A stretch of DNA of 40,829 nucleotides from positions 1 through 40,829 of the forward strand of contig JANRKK010000003.1 in NCBI GenBank assembly GCA_033763555.1, written 5' to 3'. The notes under the pieces were generated by a model. That model did not search any database and was not told the origin of the DNA. It worked only from the letters and a program-made list of their open reading frames with translations. This DNA comes from JALYJG01 sp033763555 (GTDB lineage Bacteria; Pseudomonadota; Alphaproteobacteria; UBA9219). Shown piece after piece: positions 16,102 through 25,180 of this stretch (position 1 is its first letter; each line of letters opens with the position of its first letter). Both the position numbers and the translations under genes were made by a program.

Positions 16102-17676
16102 ATGGTTTATTTCCAGCGCTGGAAAATCATTCTTATCAGCGCCCTGTGCGCTCTGGCAGTGCTGTATGCGCTGCCGAACATCCTGCCTGCCAAAACCGTG
16201 GCATGGATGCATGAACACACGCCTTCTTTCTTTCCGAACAAGGCGGTTAATCTCGGCCTTGATTTGCGCGGCGGCTCGCACCTGCTTCTGGAAGTTGCGA
16301 CCGATACGGTCATCGACGAAAGCATGCAGGGGTTGGTCGATCAAATGCGCACGGAATTACGCGGCGCCAAAATTGGCTATACCGATCTACGCCTAAGCAA
16401 CAGTGCCATTAATTTTAAACTGACGGACCCTTCCCAAAACGATAAAGCCAAAGAAGTCCTGCGCGATATGGATCGCGCCTTGGATGTCACGGCCAGCGAC
16501 AGCAGCTTTTCTGTCCGCATGAGCGATGCGCGCATCCGCGAGCGCAAACTTTCGGCTATGGATCAGTCGGTCGAAATCGTCCGCCGCCGTATTGACGAAA
16601 CCGGAACGCGCGAACCTTCGATCCAGCGGCAAGGCGAAAACCGCATTCTTGTACAATTGCCGGGCGTCGATGACCCGCAACGCATCAAAGATCTTCTGGG
16701 CCAAACAGCCAAACTGACCTTCCGCTTTGTCGACGAAACAGCAAACCCCGCTGAAGCCCAGATGGGCCGCGCGCCGCCGGGAACCGAGTTGCTGCCGATG
16801 GCCAACCGCGAAGGACAGTTCCTTGTTGTACAGAAGCGCGTCATGGTTTCGGGCGATACGCTGGTTGATGCCCAACCAACCTACGACGAACGCGGCCGCC
16901 CCTGCGTCAGCTTCCGTTTTGACTCGGTCGGTGGACGGCGTTTTGGCGAAGCCACGCGGCAGAATGTGGGACATCTCTTCGCCATCGTCCTTGATAACAA
17001 GATTATCAGTGCCCCCGTCATTCAAACGCCGATCATCGGCGGTAGCGGCCAGATCACAGGTAATTTCAGCGTTCAGGAAGCGCAGGACTTGGCCCTGCTG
17101 CTGCGCGCAGGTGCCCTGCCCGCCCCTATCAAAGTCCTTGAAGAACGCACGGTAGGCCCCGGCCTCGGCGCGGATTCCATCAAGGCCGGAGCCATGGCCA
17201 GCCTGATCGGCCTTGGCCTTGTGGTGGTGTTTTTTGTCTTTGCCTATGGGCTGTTCGGTATTTTTGCCAATATTGCGCTGATGTTTAACATCGCCATGAT
17301 TTTCTCGACCCTTTCCATTCTTCAGGCAACGCTGACTCTTCCCGGTATTGCCGGGATTGTTCTGACAATCGGCACAGCGCTTGACGCCAACGTATTGATC
17401 TTTGAGCGTATCCGCGAAGAATTACGGCATGGCCGTTCGCCAATTTCATCGATCGATGCTGGCTATAACCACGCTCTCCCCTCGATTATCGACGCTAACG
17501 TCACAACGCTGATTGCCGGAGTCATCTTGTTCGTTGTCGGTTCGGGCCCTGTAAAAGGCTTTGCTGTGACCCTGATTGTCGGCATTGTGATGTCAATCTT
17601 CTCGGCCATGATGATCACGCGCCTGATTATCATTTTCTGGTTGAGAGCGCGGAAGCCTTCGGCTTTGCCCCTTTAG
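16102..17676 (+). CDS. secD: protein translocase subunit SecD
   Basis: Membrane subunit that uses the proton motive force to help complete Sec-dependent export. The protein has 524 residues: an N-terminal membrane helix (WKIILISALCALAVLYAL), a large periplasmic domain starting with the LGLDLRGGSHLLLEV motif, and five C-terminal helices including GTALDANVLIFERIREELR. It ends RKPSALPL, so it is SecD alone, not a SecDF fusion. secF, normally next, is missing: the stop overlaps the end of a convergent methyltransferase gene by four bases. Confidence 0.97.
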   Translation: MVYFQRWKIILISALCALAVLYALPNILPAKTVAWMHEHTPSFFPNKAVNLGLDLRGGSHLLLEVATDTVIDESMQGLVDQMRTELRGAKIGYTDLRLSNSAINFKLTDPSQNDKAKEVLRDMDRALDVTASDSSFSVRMSDARIRERKLSAMDQSVEIVRRRIDETGTREPSIQRQGENRILVQLPGVDDPQRIKDLLGQTAKLTFRFVDETANPAEAQMGRAPPGTELLPMANREGQFLVVQKRVMVSGDTLVDAQPTYDERGRPCVSFRFDSVGGRRFGEATRQNVGHLFAIVLDNKIISAPVIQTPIIGGSGQITGNFSVQEAQDLALLLRAGALPAPIKVLEERTVGPGLGADSIKAGAMASLIGLGLVVVFFVFAYGLFGIFANIALMFNIAMIFSTLSILQATLTLPGIAGIVLTIGTALDANVLIFERIREELRHGRSPISSIDAGYNHALPSIIDANVTTLIAGVILFVVGSGPVKGFAVTLIVGIVMSIFSAMMITRLIIIFWLRARKPSALPL

Positions 17677-18368
17677 TTCTTTCGCGCCACGACGAATAGA
17701 TTTTTTCCAAAAAACCGGGAAAGCGCTACATCTATTATCCGGCTGATGGGCAGAAGAAACCTGTCATAAATATAAAGCGACCGGAGCGGCAGATTACCCT
17801 GCTTGCTGCCAATAAATTTAAAAAGAATGGACAAAAAGAAGCCAAGGGAATCCCGATAACTGATATGGAGAATTTCATATCCCGCTTTCTGAAGCCTATC
17901 GCGCAAATCCTTCCTGTGATAACGCCGGACATGCCCAACCTTATCATCCATGGATGTCCACAGAAATTCAAAGGCCGGAACATAGATAAGAAGAATGCCA
18001 TTATTCTTTAGACGTTCCCTGAGTGTTTTAAGCACCCCCTCATCATCCTCGATATGTTCCAGAACATTTGAGGTGAAAATAAGATCATAGCCCGACGGCG
18101 CATCGGCCAGGCTGGCATAGGTTGGAAATCCCTGTCGGGCTGTTTCAGAACGCTGGTTGGGGTCGATTTCGACAGCATCCGGTTTTACCCCTGTTTTCCT
18201 GTAAAAAATCTTGCTGAGCGTTCCAAGGCCCGCGCCAAAATCCAAAACACGCGTTGAACCTTCAACCGGGCGTCCGAACCCTTTCAAAAAAAGATTCATG
18301 GCCCATTCATTGTAACGAACCATGGCCATTTCAACCTGGATGAGATTATCCGTGCCAGAATAATGCAT
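17673..18368 (-). CDS. class I SAM-dependent methyltransferase
   Basis: The protein has 231 residues with a class I Rossmann methyltransferase core: motif I VLDFGAGLG at residues 41-49, an acidic residue ending beta 2 (DAVEIDPNQ), and the post-motif NVLEHIEDDEGVL typical of Methyltransf_11/23 proteins. The segment VGHVRRYHRKDLRDRLQKAGYEI is common in methyltransferases of polysaccharide clusters. It is the last gene of the manC-gmd-GT-methyltransferase operon and may modify or terminate the glycan; the acceptor is unknown. Its 3' end overlaps secD tail to tail. Confidence 0.85.
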   Translation of the reverse strand: MHYSGTDNLIQVEMAMVRYNEWAMNLFLKGFGRPVEGSTRVLDFGAGLGTLSKIFYRKTGVKPDAVEIDPNQRSETARQGFPTYASLADAPSGYDLIFTSNVLEHIEDDEGVLKTLRERLKNNGILLIYVPAFEFLWTSMDDKVGHVRRYHRKDLRDRLQKAGYEILHISYRDSLGFFLSILFKFIGSKQGNLPLRSLYIYDRFLLPISRIIDVALSRFFGKNLFVVARKN

Positions 18369-18370
18369 CG

Positions 18371-19633
18371 TCAGCTCGCAATTTTTTGCAGGAAAGACTT
18401 TTCCGGTTTCTTGTCAAGAGAATCCCAGAAACTTTTTGGCAAATCTTCAAGCCATTTGTCTTTGGACAGATAGGTCAAAATATGCGTCCGCGCCGCCTGG
18501 CCGATATGGCGGCGCTCAGCGGGATCATCCAGCAGACGGCGCAAAGCCCGGGCGGCCTGTTCAACATCTGGCTCGGCCCACTTGGCTCCATAGCGGTCAT
18601 AGGCGTGCTGAGGGTCCTCAACAGGCACCAGCTTGCAATCAATCAAAATACTGCAATCCGGTGTCATGAAATCGAGATTGCCCGACCAGCCCGTAGCAAT
18701 AACAGGCTTGCCTGCGGCCATAGCCTCCGCCATCAAAAGCCCGAAGCCCTCCGAACGATGCAGAGACATCACAATATCAACGCGCGCCAGCAGGTCTTTC
18801 ATCCCATCGGCACTCAATCTTTCGCTCATGATGTGAATATTCGGCGAACCGTCAATCGCACGGCTCAGGCGCTCATAAGTTTCCGGCCAACTGTCCCCGT
18901 TGTTGACCTTGATGACCAACACTGGACCAGGATCATTCTGCGTCGCGCGCTGGAAAGCCTTGATAACGGCTTCGGGATTTTTGCGGGCATGCGCCGAACG
19001 CACATCATACATAAAGAAAACGACTGTACGGTCTTTGAATTGAGGAAGAGGGTCTTGCCTCGGTTCTGATGGAAAGGACGCAACATCCATGGGAGGATGA
19101 ACGACAAAAACGGGCTTATTGCCTGCGATCTTGCGAAACGCGTTGGCTGTAAACTGACTTCCAACCCAAACCTCATCGACGCATTCCAAGGCTCTCTTCC
19201 ACTCCGTTGAGAATTCTTCCAATTCCCAATACCACACGCCGATGATACGGCGGTCAATCAATCGCTCACGCTTCAAAGCCCAGAAAGCGAGATGAAAAAG
19301 TCCCGGATTGACGCACATAACCGCCACACCCCCATCCGAGACAGTCGCTGGCCAGGAAGGGTTGTTTTCAAAATCACTCAAGGCCGCAAAACGGCTGAAA
19401 TTCGCAGGCTTGGCATCAAAGCCGAATTCCTGAAACTGCCTGAGAATATGGCGGGCATTTTCGCCAAGGCCAGAAGCCGTTCCCAGAAAACCGCACACCA
19501 GAATATCGCCCCGGCTTGTCTGTCTTTGCAGATCGATAGGCTTAATGAGAATTTTCTCGAGCAGGAAAAGTTCAAACTTCCGCAAAAAGCGGGGCTGCAG
19601 CCGCCAGGCATAACGCACAAATTGTTTGATCAT
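18371..19633 (-). CDS. glycosyltransferase, GT4 type
   Basis: The protein has 420 residues with a GT-B fold. The C-terminal half carries the nucleotide-sugar-binding E-x7-E motif in SLHRSEGFGLLMAEAMAAGKP, followed by VIATGWSGNLDF. The N-terminal half has the G-rich start FLGTASGLGENARHI. It probably transfers mannose or a GDP-mannose-derived sugar, judging from the neighbouring gmd and manC, but donor and acceptor cannot be read from sequence. The start overlaps the gmd stop by four bases, indicating coupled translation. Confidence 0.88.
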   Translation of the reverse strand: MIKQFVRYAWRLQPRFLRKFELFLLEKILIKPIDLQRQTSRGDILVCGFLGTASGLGENARHILRQFQEFGFDAKPANFSRFAALSDFENNPSWPATVSDGGVAVMCVNPGLFHLAFWALKRERLIDRRIIGVWYWELEEFSTEWKRALECVDEVWVGSQFTANAFRKIAGNKPVFVVHPPMDVASFPSEPRQDPLPQFKDRTVVFFMYDVRSAHARKNPEAVIKAFQRATQNDPGPVLVIKVNNGDSWPETYERLSRAIDGSPNIHIMSERLSADGMKDLLARVDIVMSLHRSEGFGLLMAEAMAAGKPVIATGWSGNLDFMTPDCSILIDCKLVPVEDPQHAYDRYGAKWAEPDVEQAARALRRLLDDPAERRHIGQAARTHILTYLSKDKWLEDLPKSFWDSLDKKPEKSFLQKIAS

Positions 19634-20655
19634 GCGGCTTCTTTATTCCGGCGCAGGTCGGCCTCAACCATCATGCGCGCCAAATCCTGCAACGGAACCG
19701 TATGCTTCCATTTGAGTCCCGTCTTTGCCTTGGTCGGATCGCCGATCAAGAGATCAACTTCAGCCGGGCGGTAATAACGTGGATTGATCTTGATCCACAC
19801 ATCGCCTGTCTTTTCATCAATGCCCGTTTCATCCTGCGCCTTGCCGCGCCACACAAGATTGACGCCCAGCGCTTTGGCCGCAATCTCGGCGAACTGCCGG
19901 ACTGTTGTAGTGACGCCTGTCGCAAGAATATAATCTTCTGGCTTGCCTTGATTCAGCATCAGCCACATACCTTCAACATAATCCCCGGCAAAACCCCAAT
20001 CACGCTGCGCATCGAGATTACCCAACTCAATAGGGCCGCCTTTTTTCAAATGCCGTGCAGCGAAGCCGTGCGTAATTTTACGCGTTACGAACTCTAGCCC
20101 GCGCAGGGGCGATTCATGATTGAAGAGAATGCCGGAGCAAGCATAAAGCCCATAGGACTCCCGGTAATTGACTGTAATCCAATGGCCATAGAGTTTGGCA
20201 ACGCCATAGGGGCTGCGAGGATAAAAAGGTGTCGCCTCAGTCTGAGGAACCGCTTGTACCTGCCCGAACATCTCAGATGTCGAGGCCTGATAAAATCGGA
20301 TCTTCCTGTCGGTTGACTTGATAACATCCAGAATGCGCGTGACCGACAACCCATCAAGATCGGATGTGTAAATTGGCTGCTCAAACGACGCGCCAACATA
20401 GCTTTGCGCCGCCAGGTTATAAATTTCATCCGGCTCCGCCTGCTCAATCGCCATGCGGATGCTGGAGGAATCCGTCAACTCCATGCAAATCAGGCTCAGC
20501 TTATCCCTGATACCCAACTCATCCAGACGCCACATATTCGGTGAGCTGACGCGGCGGTAAGTTCCAAAAACCTTATAGCCCTTGTCGAGAAGAAACTTGG
20601 CTAAATAAGCTCCATCTTGTCCGGTAACGCCTGTAATCAATGCCTTCTTCGACAT
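19630..20655 (-). CDS. gmd: GDP-mannose 4,6-dehydratase
   Basis: Converts GDP-D-mannose to GDP-4-keto-6-deoxy-D-mannose, precursor of perosamine, fucose or rhamnose. The protein has 341 residues, an extended SDR with the NADP-binding TGVTGQDG at residues 8-15 and catalytic residues Thr126, Glu128, Tyr150 and Lys154 (STSE, then YGVAK). The segment NHESPLRGLEFVTRKI is typical of Gmd. The next step in this locus is most likely the aminotransferase at 22255, giving GDP-perosamine; no fucose synthase is present in the window. Confidence 0.95.
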   Translation of the reverse strand: MSKKALITGVTGQDGAYLAKFLLDKGYKVFGTYRRVSSPNMWRLDELGIRDKLSLICMELTDSSSIRMAIEQAEPDEIYNLAAQSYVGASFEQPIYTSDLDGLSVTRILDVIKSTDRKIRFYQASTSEMFGQVQAVPQTEATPFYPRSPYGVAKLYGHWITVNYRESYGLYACSGILFNHESPLRGLEFVTRKITHGFAARHLKKGGPIELGNLDAQRDWGFAGDYVEGMWLMLNQGKPEDYILATGVTTTVRQFAEIAAKALGVNLVWRGKAQDETGIDEKTGDVWIKINPRYYRPAEVDLLIGDPTKAKTGLKWKHTVPLQDLARMMVEADLRRNKEAA

Positions 20656-20658
20656 CTA

Positions 20659-22101
20659 TCATGTTCCTGTCTTTGCAGCGTCCGGTGCAACCGTTGTCAC
20701 CCGTCCATACTGGTCTTCAAAACGCACAATATCATCCTCGCCCAGATAATCGCCCGACTGAACTTCAATCAACTGAAGATTGACCTGGCCAGGATTGGAC
20801 AGCCTGTGCTTGGAACGGCTGGGCACATAAACGGACTGATTGGGAAACACAAGTTTCTCTTCGCCGTCGCATTCGACCTTGGCCATGCCCGCCACAACAA
20901 CCCAGTGCTCCGCGCGATGATGATGCATCTGCAACGAGAGCGAACGCCCGGGAAGGACGGTAATGTGCTTGACCTGAAACCCTTCGCCGCGCGCAATGGA
21001 TTCGTAAGTTCCCCAGGGGCGGACAACACGCGGATGCTCATGAGTTAGAGCTTCATGCACATCCCCGAGATCATCCACCAAATCCTTGACGTCCTGAGCC
21101 CGAGACAGCGGCATCACCAGAACGGAATCTTTTGTTGCGACAACAGTTACATCCTTAACGCCCATCACCGCTAAAGTCGGACCGTACGACCGCAGATAGG
21201 AGCCTTCCACATCCTTGGCGACAACATGACCAATTTTTGCGTTTTGGCTTTCGTCCTTATCAGCGATCTGCCACAGCGCCTGCCAGGCCCCCAGATCGCT
21301 CCATCCCATGTCGCAAGGCACAACCGAACCATATGTGGTTTTTTCCATGATCGCGCGGTCGAAAGCATGGCTCTCCATGGCGCTGTAAGATTCTTCGCCC
21401 AGCACAAAATTACTGTCCTTGCCCGTTGCGGTCTTAAGAGCCAGGCGGCACAGATGAAGGCAATTGGGAATAAAAGCCGCCGCTTCGTTGATCAGCGTGC
21501 GCGGTTGGTAAAAGAAAATCCCACTGTTCCACAACGCGCCCTTCGCAATCAATTCAATGGCGGCGCCCTCAACAGGTTTTTCATGAAAGCTTGCGATGGA
21601 ATGAACTGAAGCTGTGGCATCCGATGCTGGCAAAATATAACCAAAGCCCGTTTCAGGCCGTGATGGCTTGATGCCGAATAAAACGAAACGCCCTCCCTGC
21701 GCGGCAGGCGCAGACATTTCAACGGCCCGGTAAAAAGCATTCTTGTCAGCGATAACATGATCGGATGGCATGACCAGATGCAGGGCCTGCGCATCTTCTT
21801 CCGTAACAGCCGCCAGAATAGCGGCAGGGGCCGTGTTACGCCCCATGGGCTCCAGATAAATTCGAGCGTCACGGATATTCAGCCGTTCAAGAACAGCCTC
21901 GATAAGGAATTTATGTTCGATATTACCAATAATGATTGGTGCGGCGAACTTCGTCCGGTCGGCTACCGTCTTTAAAACGCCCGCAAAAAGACATTCCTCC
22001 CCGACCAGCTGGGCGAATTGCTTGGGATCTTTCCTGCGGGACAGTGGCCACAGGCGCGTGCCGGAACCACCGGAAAGGATGACAGGACGAATGAAGGTCA
22101 T
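20659..22101 (-). CDS. manC: mannose-1-phosphate guanylyltransferase / mannose-6-phosphate isomerase
   Basis: Bifunctional enzyme supplying GDP-mannose. The protein has 480 residues from the ATG at 22101. The N-terminal nucleotidyltransferase domain begins VILSGGSGTRLWPLSR, and the C-terminal cupin (type II PMI) domain contains RPWGTYESIARGEGFQVKH and LSLQMHHHRAEHWVVV. I prefer 22101 because the two in-frame starts upstream (22140 and 22164) lie inside the predicted promoter. It is the first gene of the minus-strand glycan operon; gmd follows after three bases. The homologue is called manC, algA or xanB in different species. Confidence 0.94.
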   Translation of the reverse strand: MTFIRPVILSGGSGTRLWPLSRRKDPKQFAQLVGEECLFAGVLKTVADRTKFAAPIIIGNIEHKFLIEAVLERLNIRDARIYLEPMGRNTAPAAILAAVTEEDAQALHLVMPSDHVIADKNAFYRAVEMSAPAAQGGRFVLFGIKPSRPETGFGYILPASDATASVHSIASFHEKPVEGAAIELIAKGALWNSGIFFYQPRTLINEAAAFIPNCLHLCRLALKTATGKDSNFVLGEESYSAMESHAFDRAIMEKTTYGSVVPCDMGWSDLGAWQALWQIADKDESQNAKIGHVVAKDVEGSYLRSYGPTLAVMGVKDVTVVATKDSVLVMPLSRAQDVKDLVDDLGDVHEALTHEHPRVVRPWGTYESIARGEGFQVKHITVLPGRSLSLQMHHHRAEHWVVVAGMAKVECDGEEKLVFPNQSVYVPSRSKHRLSNPGQVNLQLIEVQSGDYLGEDDIVRFEDQYGRVTTVAPDAAKTGT

Positions 22102-22135
22102 GGAAAGCTCGGAATTGCCGGGATAGCCTTGAAAT

Positions 22136-22164
22136 CTCATACAATTTAGCCATCCGCAAGGCAA
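22136..22164 (-). promoter_or_regulatory. Predicted promoter of the manC operon
   Basis: Minus-strand TTGCCT (22164-22159) and TATGAG (22141-22136) are 17 bases apart. Transcription would start near 22129, about 28 bases before the manC ATG. Confidence 0.4.
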
Positions 22165-22184
22165 ATATGCGTAAAAACATGTGG

Positions 22185-22212
22185 TTGGAAGACCATGATT
22201 CGCATATATGCT
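22185..22212 (+). promoter_or_regulatory. Possible promoter of the perosamine/ABC export operon
   Basis: TTGGAA (22185-22190) and TATGCT (22207-22212) are separated by 16 bases, each matching four of six consensus positions. It faces away from the manC promoter, so both glycan operons would be driven from the same 150-base gap. Confidence 0.3.
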
Positions 22213-22254
22213 GCCCCAATTGGCGGGATCGCAAATTGATACCTATCCCTGCCC

Positions 22255-23424
22255 ATGCTAGCGAATTGGGTTATGGACGGCCTTCCCTCCCAGACATCCT
22301 TGAAAAAGGAACCCCACCAGGACTTACAGTCCTGGATACCCGTCTATCGGCCCAATTTATCGGGTAACGAACGGCGTTATGTCCTGGAATGCCTGGACAG
22401 CACCTGGATTTCCTCCAAAGGTCACTTCATCGATGATTTTGAGCAGGCGTTCGCCCGGCAGCTGGGTCACGATACGCAGGCGGCAGCCGTATGCAATGGC
22501 ACAGTAGCCCTGCATCTCGCCCTTCATGTTCTGGGCATTGGCCCGGGCGATGAAGTGATCGTTCCCACTTTCACCTACATCGCCTCGGTCAATACGATTG
22601 CGCAAACAGGCGCAACGCCCGTTTTCGCCGAATGCCATCCGGAAACATGGCTGATAGACCCGGCGGACGTCAAAAAACGCATCACGCCGAAGACCAAAGC
22701 CATCCTGCCCGTTCATCTCTATGGCAATGCCTGCGACATGAAGGAGTTGGCGGCCATCGCAAAAAGCCAGAACCTGCTCATCATCGAAGATTGCGCAGAA
22801 TCTTTTGGTACAACCCTGGACGGACAACCGACAGGTACTTTCGGCACGATTGGAACCTTCAGTTTCTTTGGCAACAAAACCATTACGACAGGTGAAGGCG
22901 GCATGCTGGTCGCCAGCAATCCTGCGCTGATGGACAATATACGCATCACTAAAGGCCAAGGCATGTCACCGGAGCGACGTTACTGGCATGATCGCCTCGG
23001 CTTCAATTACCGTATGACGAATATTCAAGCCGCTATCGGCCTTGCCCAACTTGAGCGCCTGAACGGCATCCTCGCCCGCAAGCGCCAGATCGGCGCCATG
23101 TATCGCAAGAAGCTACAGCATCTGCCCGTCACATTTCAGCAAGCTCAGGAAGGCGTTGAAAGTTCCGAATGGCTTTTCAGCCTTCTGATCGCGGAAGCGG
23201 AAAAGCGCGACCCGGTTATGGACTTTATGGCCCAACGCCATATCGAAACGCGCCCTGTTTTCCATTGTGCGCATCTGATGCCAATGTACCGCCAGAATGA
23301 AGGCACCTTCCCGATTGCCGAGAACATCGCCAATCGCGGCATCAGTCTGCCCAGCTATCCCGATCTGACTGAAAGCGATATTGACCGAGTCTGCGAAGCT
23401 CTTGAAGACAGCTTGCACTCCTGA
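22255..23424 (+). CDS. GDP-perosamine synthase (DegT/DnrJ/EryC1 aminotransferase)
   Basis: PLP enzyme moving an amino group from glutamate to GDP-4-keto-6-deoxymannose, giving GDP-perosamine. The protein has up to 389 residues. The PLP lysine is Lys208 in FFGNKTITTGEGG, and the ring-binding Asp is in IIEDCAESFG (Asp179). The stretches YVLECLDSTWISSKG, PTFTYIASVNTI and RMTNIQAAIGLAQLE closely resemble the PerA/RfbE enzymes of E. coli O157 and Caulobacter, as I remember those sequences. The exact start is uncertain: ATG 22255, ATG 22273 or a later codon are possible, and the family usually begins only a few residues before IPVY. First gene of the plus-strand operon. Confidence 0.88.
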   Translation: MLANWVMDGLPSQTSLKKEPHQDLQSWIPVYRPNLSGNERRYVLECLDSTWISSKGHFIDDFEQAFARQLGHDTQAAAVCNGTVALHLALHVLGIGPGDEVIVPTFTYIASVNTIAQTGATPVFAECHPETWLIDPADVKKRITPKTKAILPVHLYGNACDMKELAAIAKSQNLLIIEDCAESFGTTLDGQPTGTFGTIGTFSFFGNKTITTGEGGMLVASNPALMDNIRITKGQGMSPERRYWHDRLGFNYRMTNIQAAIGLAQLERLNGILARKRQIGAMYRKKLQHLPVTFQQAQEGVESSEWLFSLLIAEAEKRDPVMDFMAQRHIETRPVFHCAHLMPMYRQNEGTFPIAENIANRGISLPSYPDLTESDIDRVCEALEDSLHS

Positions 23425-23448
23425 GCCGCGTAAAGGCGTTTTTCCGTT

Positions 23449-24291
23449 ATGCAAGCCACCGCTCTGACAGATTCTGGCCCGACGCTTCCACCCGGATGGC
23501 GCCGCCACATTCATCTGGCGATGCAGGATGTTGGGGAGTCTCTCAAACTATGGCGCCTGTGGATGCTGATGGCGACCAATGATATCGCCCAACGCTACCG
23601 CCGTTCGCTTATCGGCCCCTTCTGGCTGACACTCAGCACAGGCATCATGATTTTGGCGCTCGGCCTGGTTTATTCCTATTTATTCAAAATTCCCGTTCAT
23701 GAATATCTGCCCTATCTTGCCGCCGGACAAGTTGTGTGGACATTAATGTCCAGCATCCTCCTCGAAGCGGGCAGTGCTTTTGTCGCGGCCGAGGGCTATC
23801 TCAAGCAGGTGCGCATTCCAAAACTGGCTTTTATCCTTCAGCTGGTAACGCGAAACCTGATCATTCTTCTCCACAATATGGTGATTTATATCATCGTCTG
23901 GCTGATTTATCAGCCCCCTTTGGGCTGGCAGACATTGCTGTTTATCCCCGGTCTCATTCTTATTCTTGTTGCAGGCACGGCCGCAGCAACAATGCTGTCC
24001 GTTATTTGTGCGCGCTTTCGTGATATGCCCCAGATTGTTATCAGCCTGTTGCAAGTTGTCTATTTTCTTACGCCCGTCATGTGGCGCTCAAACCAGCTGA
24101 ATGAAGGCAATCACGCTATCATCAAATACAATCCCTTTCTGGTCTTTCTGGATATTGCTCGCGGCCCCCTGCTCGGCGAAATGCCGTCCGCAGAAACATG
24201 GGTTATTGCCGTCGGTCTTACAGTTCTGACCTGCATTCCAGCCTTTTTCTTTTTCGCGCGTTTCCGGGCGCGCATCACTTACTGGCTTTAG
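23449..24291 (+). CDS. wzm: ABC transporter permease for polysaccharide export (Wzm type)
   Basis: Membrane half of an ABC-2 exporter that moves lipid-linked polysaccharide across the inner membrane. The protein has 280 residues with about six membrane segments. The pattern NDIAQRYRRSLIGPFWLTLS near the N-terminus and the downstream QVVYFLTPVMW are characteristic of Wzm/KpsM/RfbA permeases. It begins 24 bases after the aminotransferase and is followed after eight bases by its ATPase. Confidence 0.93.
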   Translation: MQATALTDSGPTLPPGWRRHIHLAMQDVGESLKLWRLWMLMATNDIAQRYRRSLIGPFWLTLSTGIMILALGLVYSYLFKIPVHEYLPYLAAGQVVWTLMSSILLEAGSAFVAAEGYLKQVRIPKLAFILQLVTRNLIILLHNMVIYIIVWLIYQPPLGWQTLLFIPGLILILVAGTAAATMLSVICARFRDMPQIVISLLQVVYFLTPVMWRSNQLNEGNHAIIKYNPFLVFLDIARGPLLGEMPSAETWVIAVGLTVLTCIPAFFFFARFRARITYWL

Positions 24292-24299
24292 AGTCCGCT

Positions 24300-25055
24300 A
24301 TGGCGTCGATCAATCTGCAAGCCGTCTCTGTCGAATTTCCGATCTATGATGCGCGCACGCGCTCGTTGAAAAACCGCATTATCGGCGCAGGAGCCCAGGC
24401 TCTGCGGCGCATCGAGCAAGCTTCGCGTAATGAAGTTGTTGTTCGAGCCCTATCAGACATCACACTCTCCCTGAAAGACGGCGATCGTATTGGTTTGGTA
24501 GGACGCAATGGTGCAGGCAAAACGACTCTACTGCGCGTGCTGTCGGGAATTTATGAACCGCCGATTGGCACAATCGATATTCAGGGTTCAGTTTCCTCCA
24601 TGACCGACATCACCATGGGTATGGATAGTGACGCGACAGGTTACGATAATATTGTTATGCGCGGGATATTTCTGGGCATGTCGCGCGCCGAAGCACGAGG
24701 CAAAATTCCCGAGATCGAAGAATTCACGGAACTTGGCGAACACCTCTCCCTGCCGATACGCACTTACTCGACGGGCATGATGCTACGACTGGCTTTTGCT
24801 ATTTCGACATGCATCCAGCCGGAGATTCTAATCATGGACGAAATGATCAATGCCGGAGACGCGCATTTTATGGACAAGGCCAAGCAGCGGGCCAATAACC
24901 TGGTCAAAAGCGCCCGCATCCTGGCCATCGCCTCGCACAGTGCGGATACCATCCGCGGCTTCTGCAACAAGGCCCTGCTCCTGCATAATGGCAAGGTCCT
25001 GAATTACGGGACTGTCGACGAAATCATGCGGGATTATAATGCCTTGGCGGCTTAA
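24300..25055 (+). CDS. wzt: ABC transporter ATP-binding protein for polysaccharide export (Wzt type, short)
   Basis: ATPase partner of Wzm, 251 residues. Walker A GRNGAGKT is at residues 68-75, the signature YSTGM at 156-160 and Walker B ILIMDE at 176-181, followed by MINAGDAHF, the form usual in Wzt/TagH/KpsT ATPases. The protein ends right after the nucleotide-binding domain, so it lacks the C-terminal carbohydrate-binding domain of Wzt proteins that recognise chain-terminating groups. The start ATG 24300 is preferred to an in-frame codon at 24198 inside wzm. Confidence 0.92.
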   Translation: MASINLQAVSVEFPIYDARTRSLKNRIIGAGAQALRRIEQASRNEVVVRALSDITLSLKDGDRIGLVGRNGAGKTTLLRVLSGIYEPPIGTIDIQGSVSSMTDITMGMDSDATGYDNIVMRGIFLGMSRAEARGKIPEIEEFTELGEHLSLPIRTYSTGMMLRLAFAISTCIQPEILIMDEMINAGDAHFMDKAKQRANNLVKSARILAIASHSADTIRGFCNKALLLHNGKVLNYGTVDEIMRDYNALAA

Positions 25056-25180
25056 TATATTTAACCATATCAAGGTATAAAGCGGCTTTATTCATATATT
25101 GCTGGAAATTTCGAGAACATGCTAAACCTCAGCAAGCGGTTATTGAGCCGCCTTTACCCCAAAATGCTTGCTTTCCACAC

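Noticed and set aside
25056..25180. A promoter or terminator in the gap after wzt
   Set aside because: The gap is AT-rich with loose inverted GCGGC/GCCGC segments, but no box pair or compact hairpin with a T-run is convincing.
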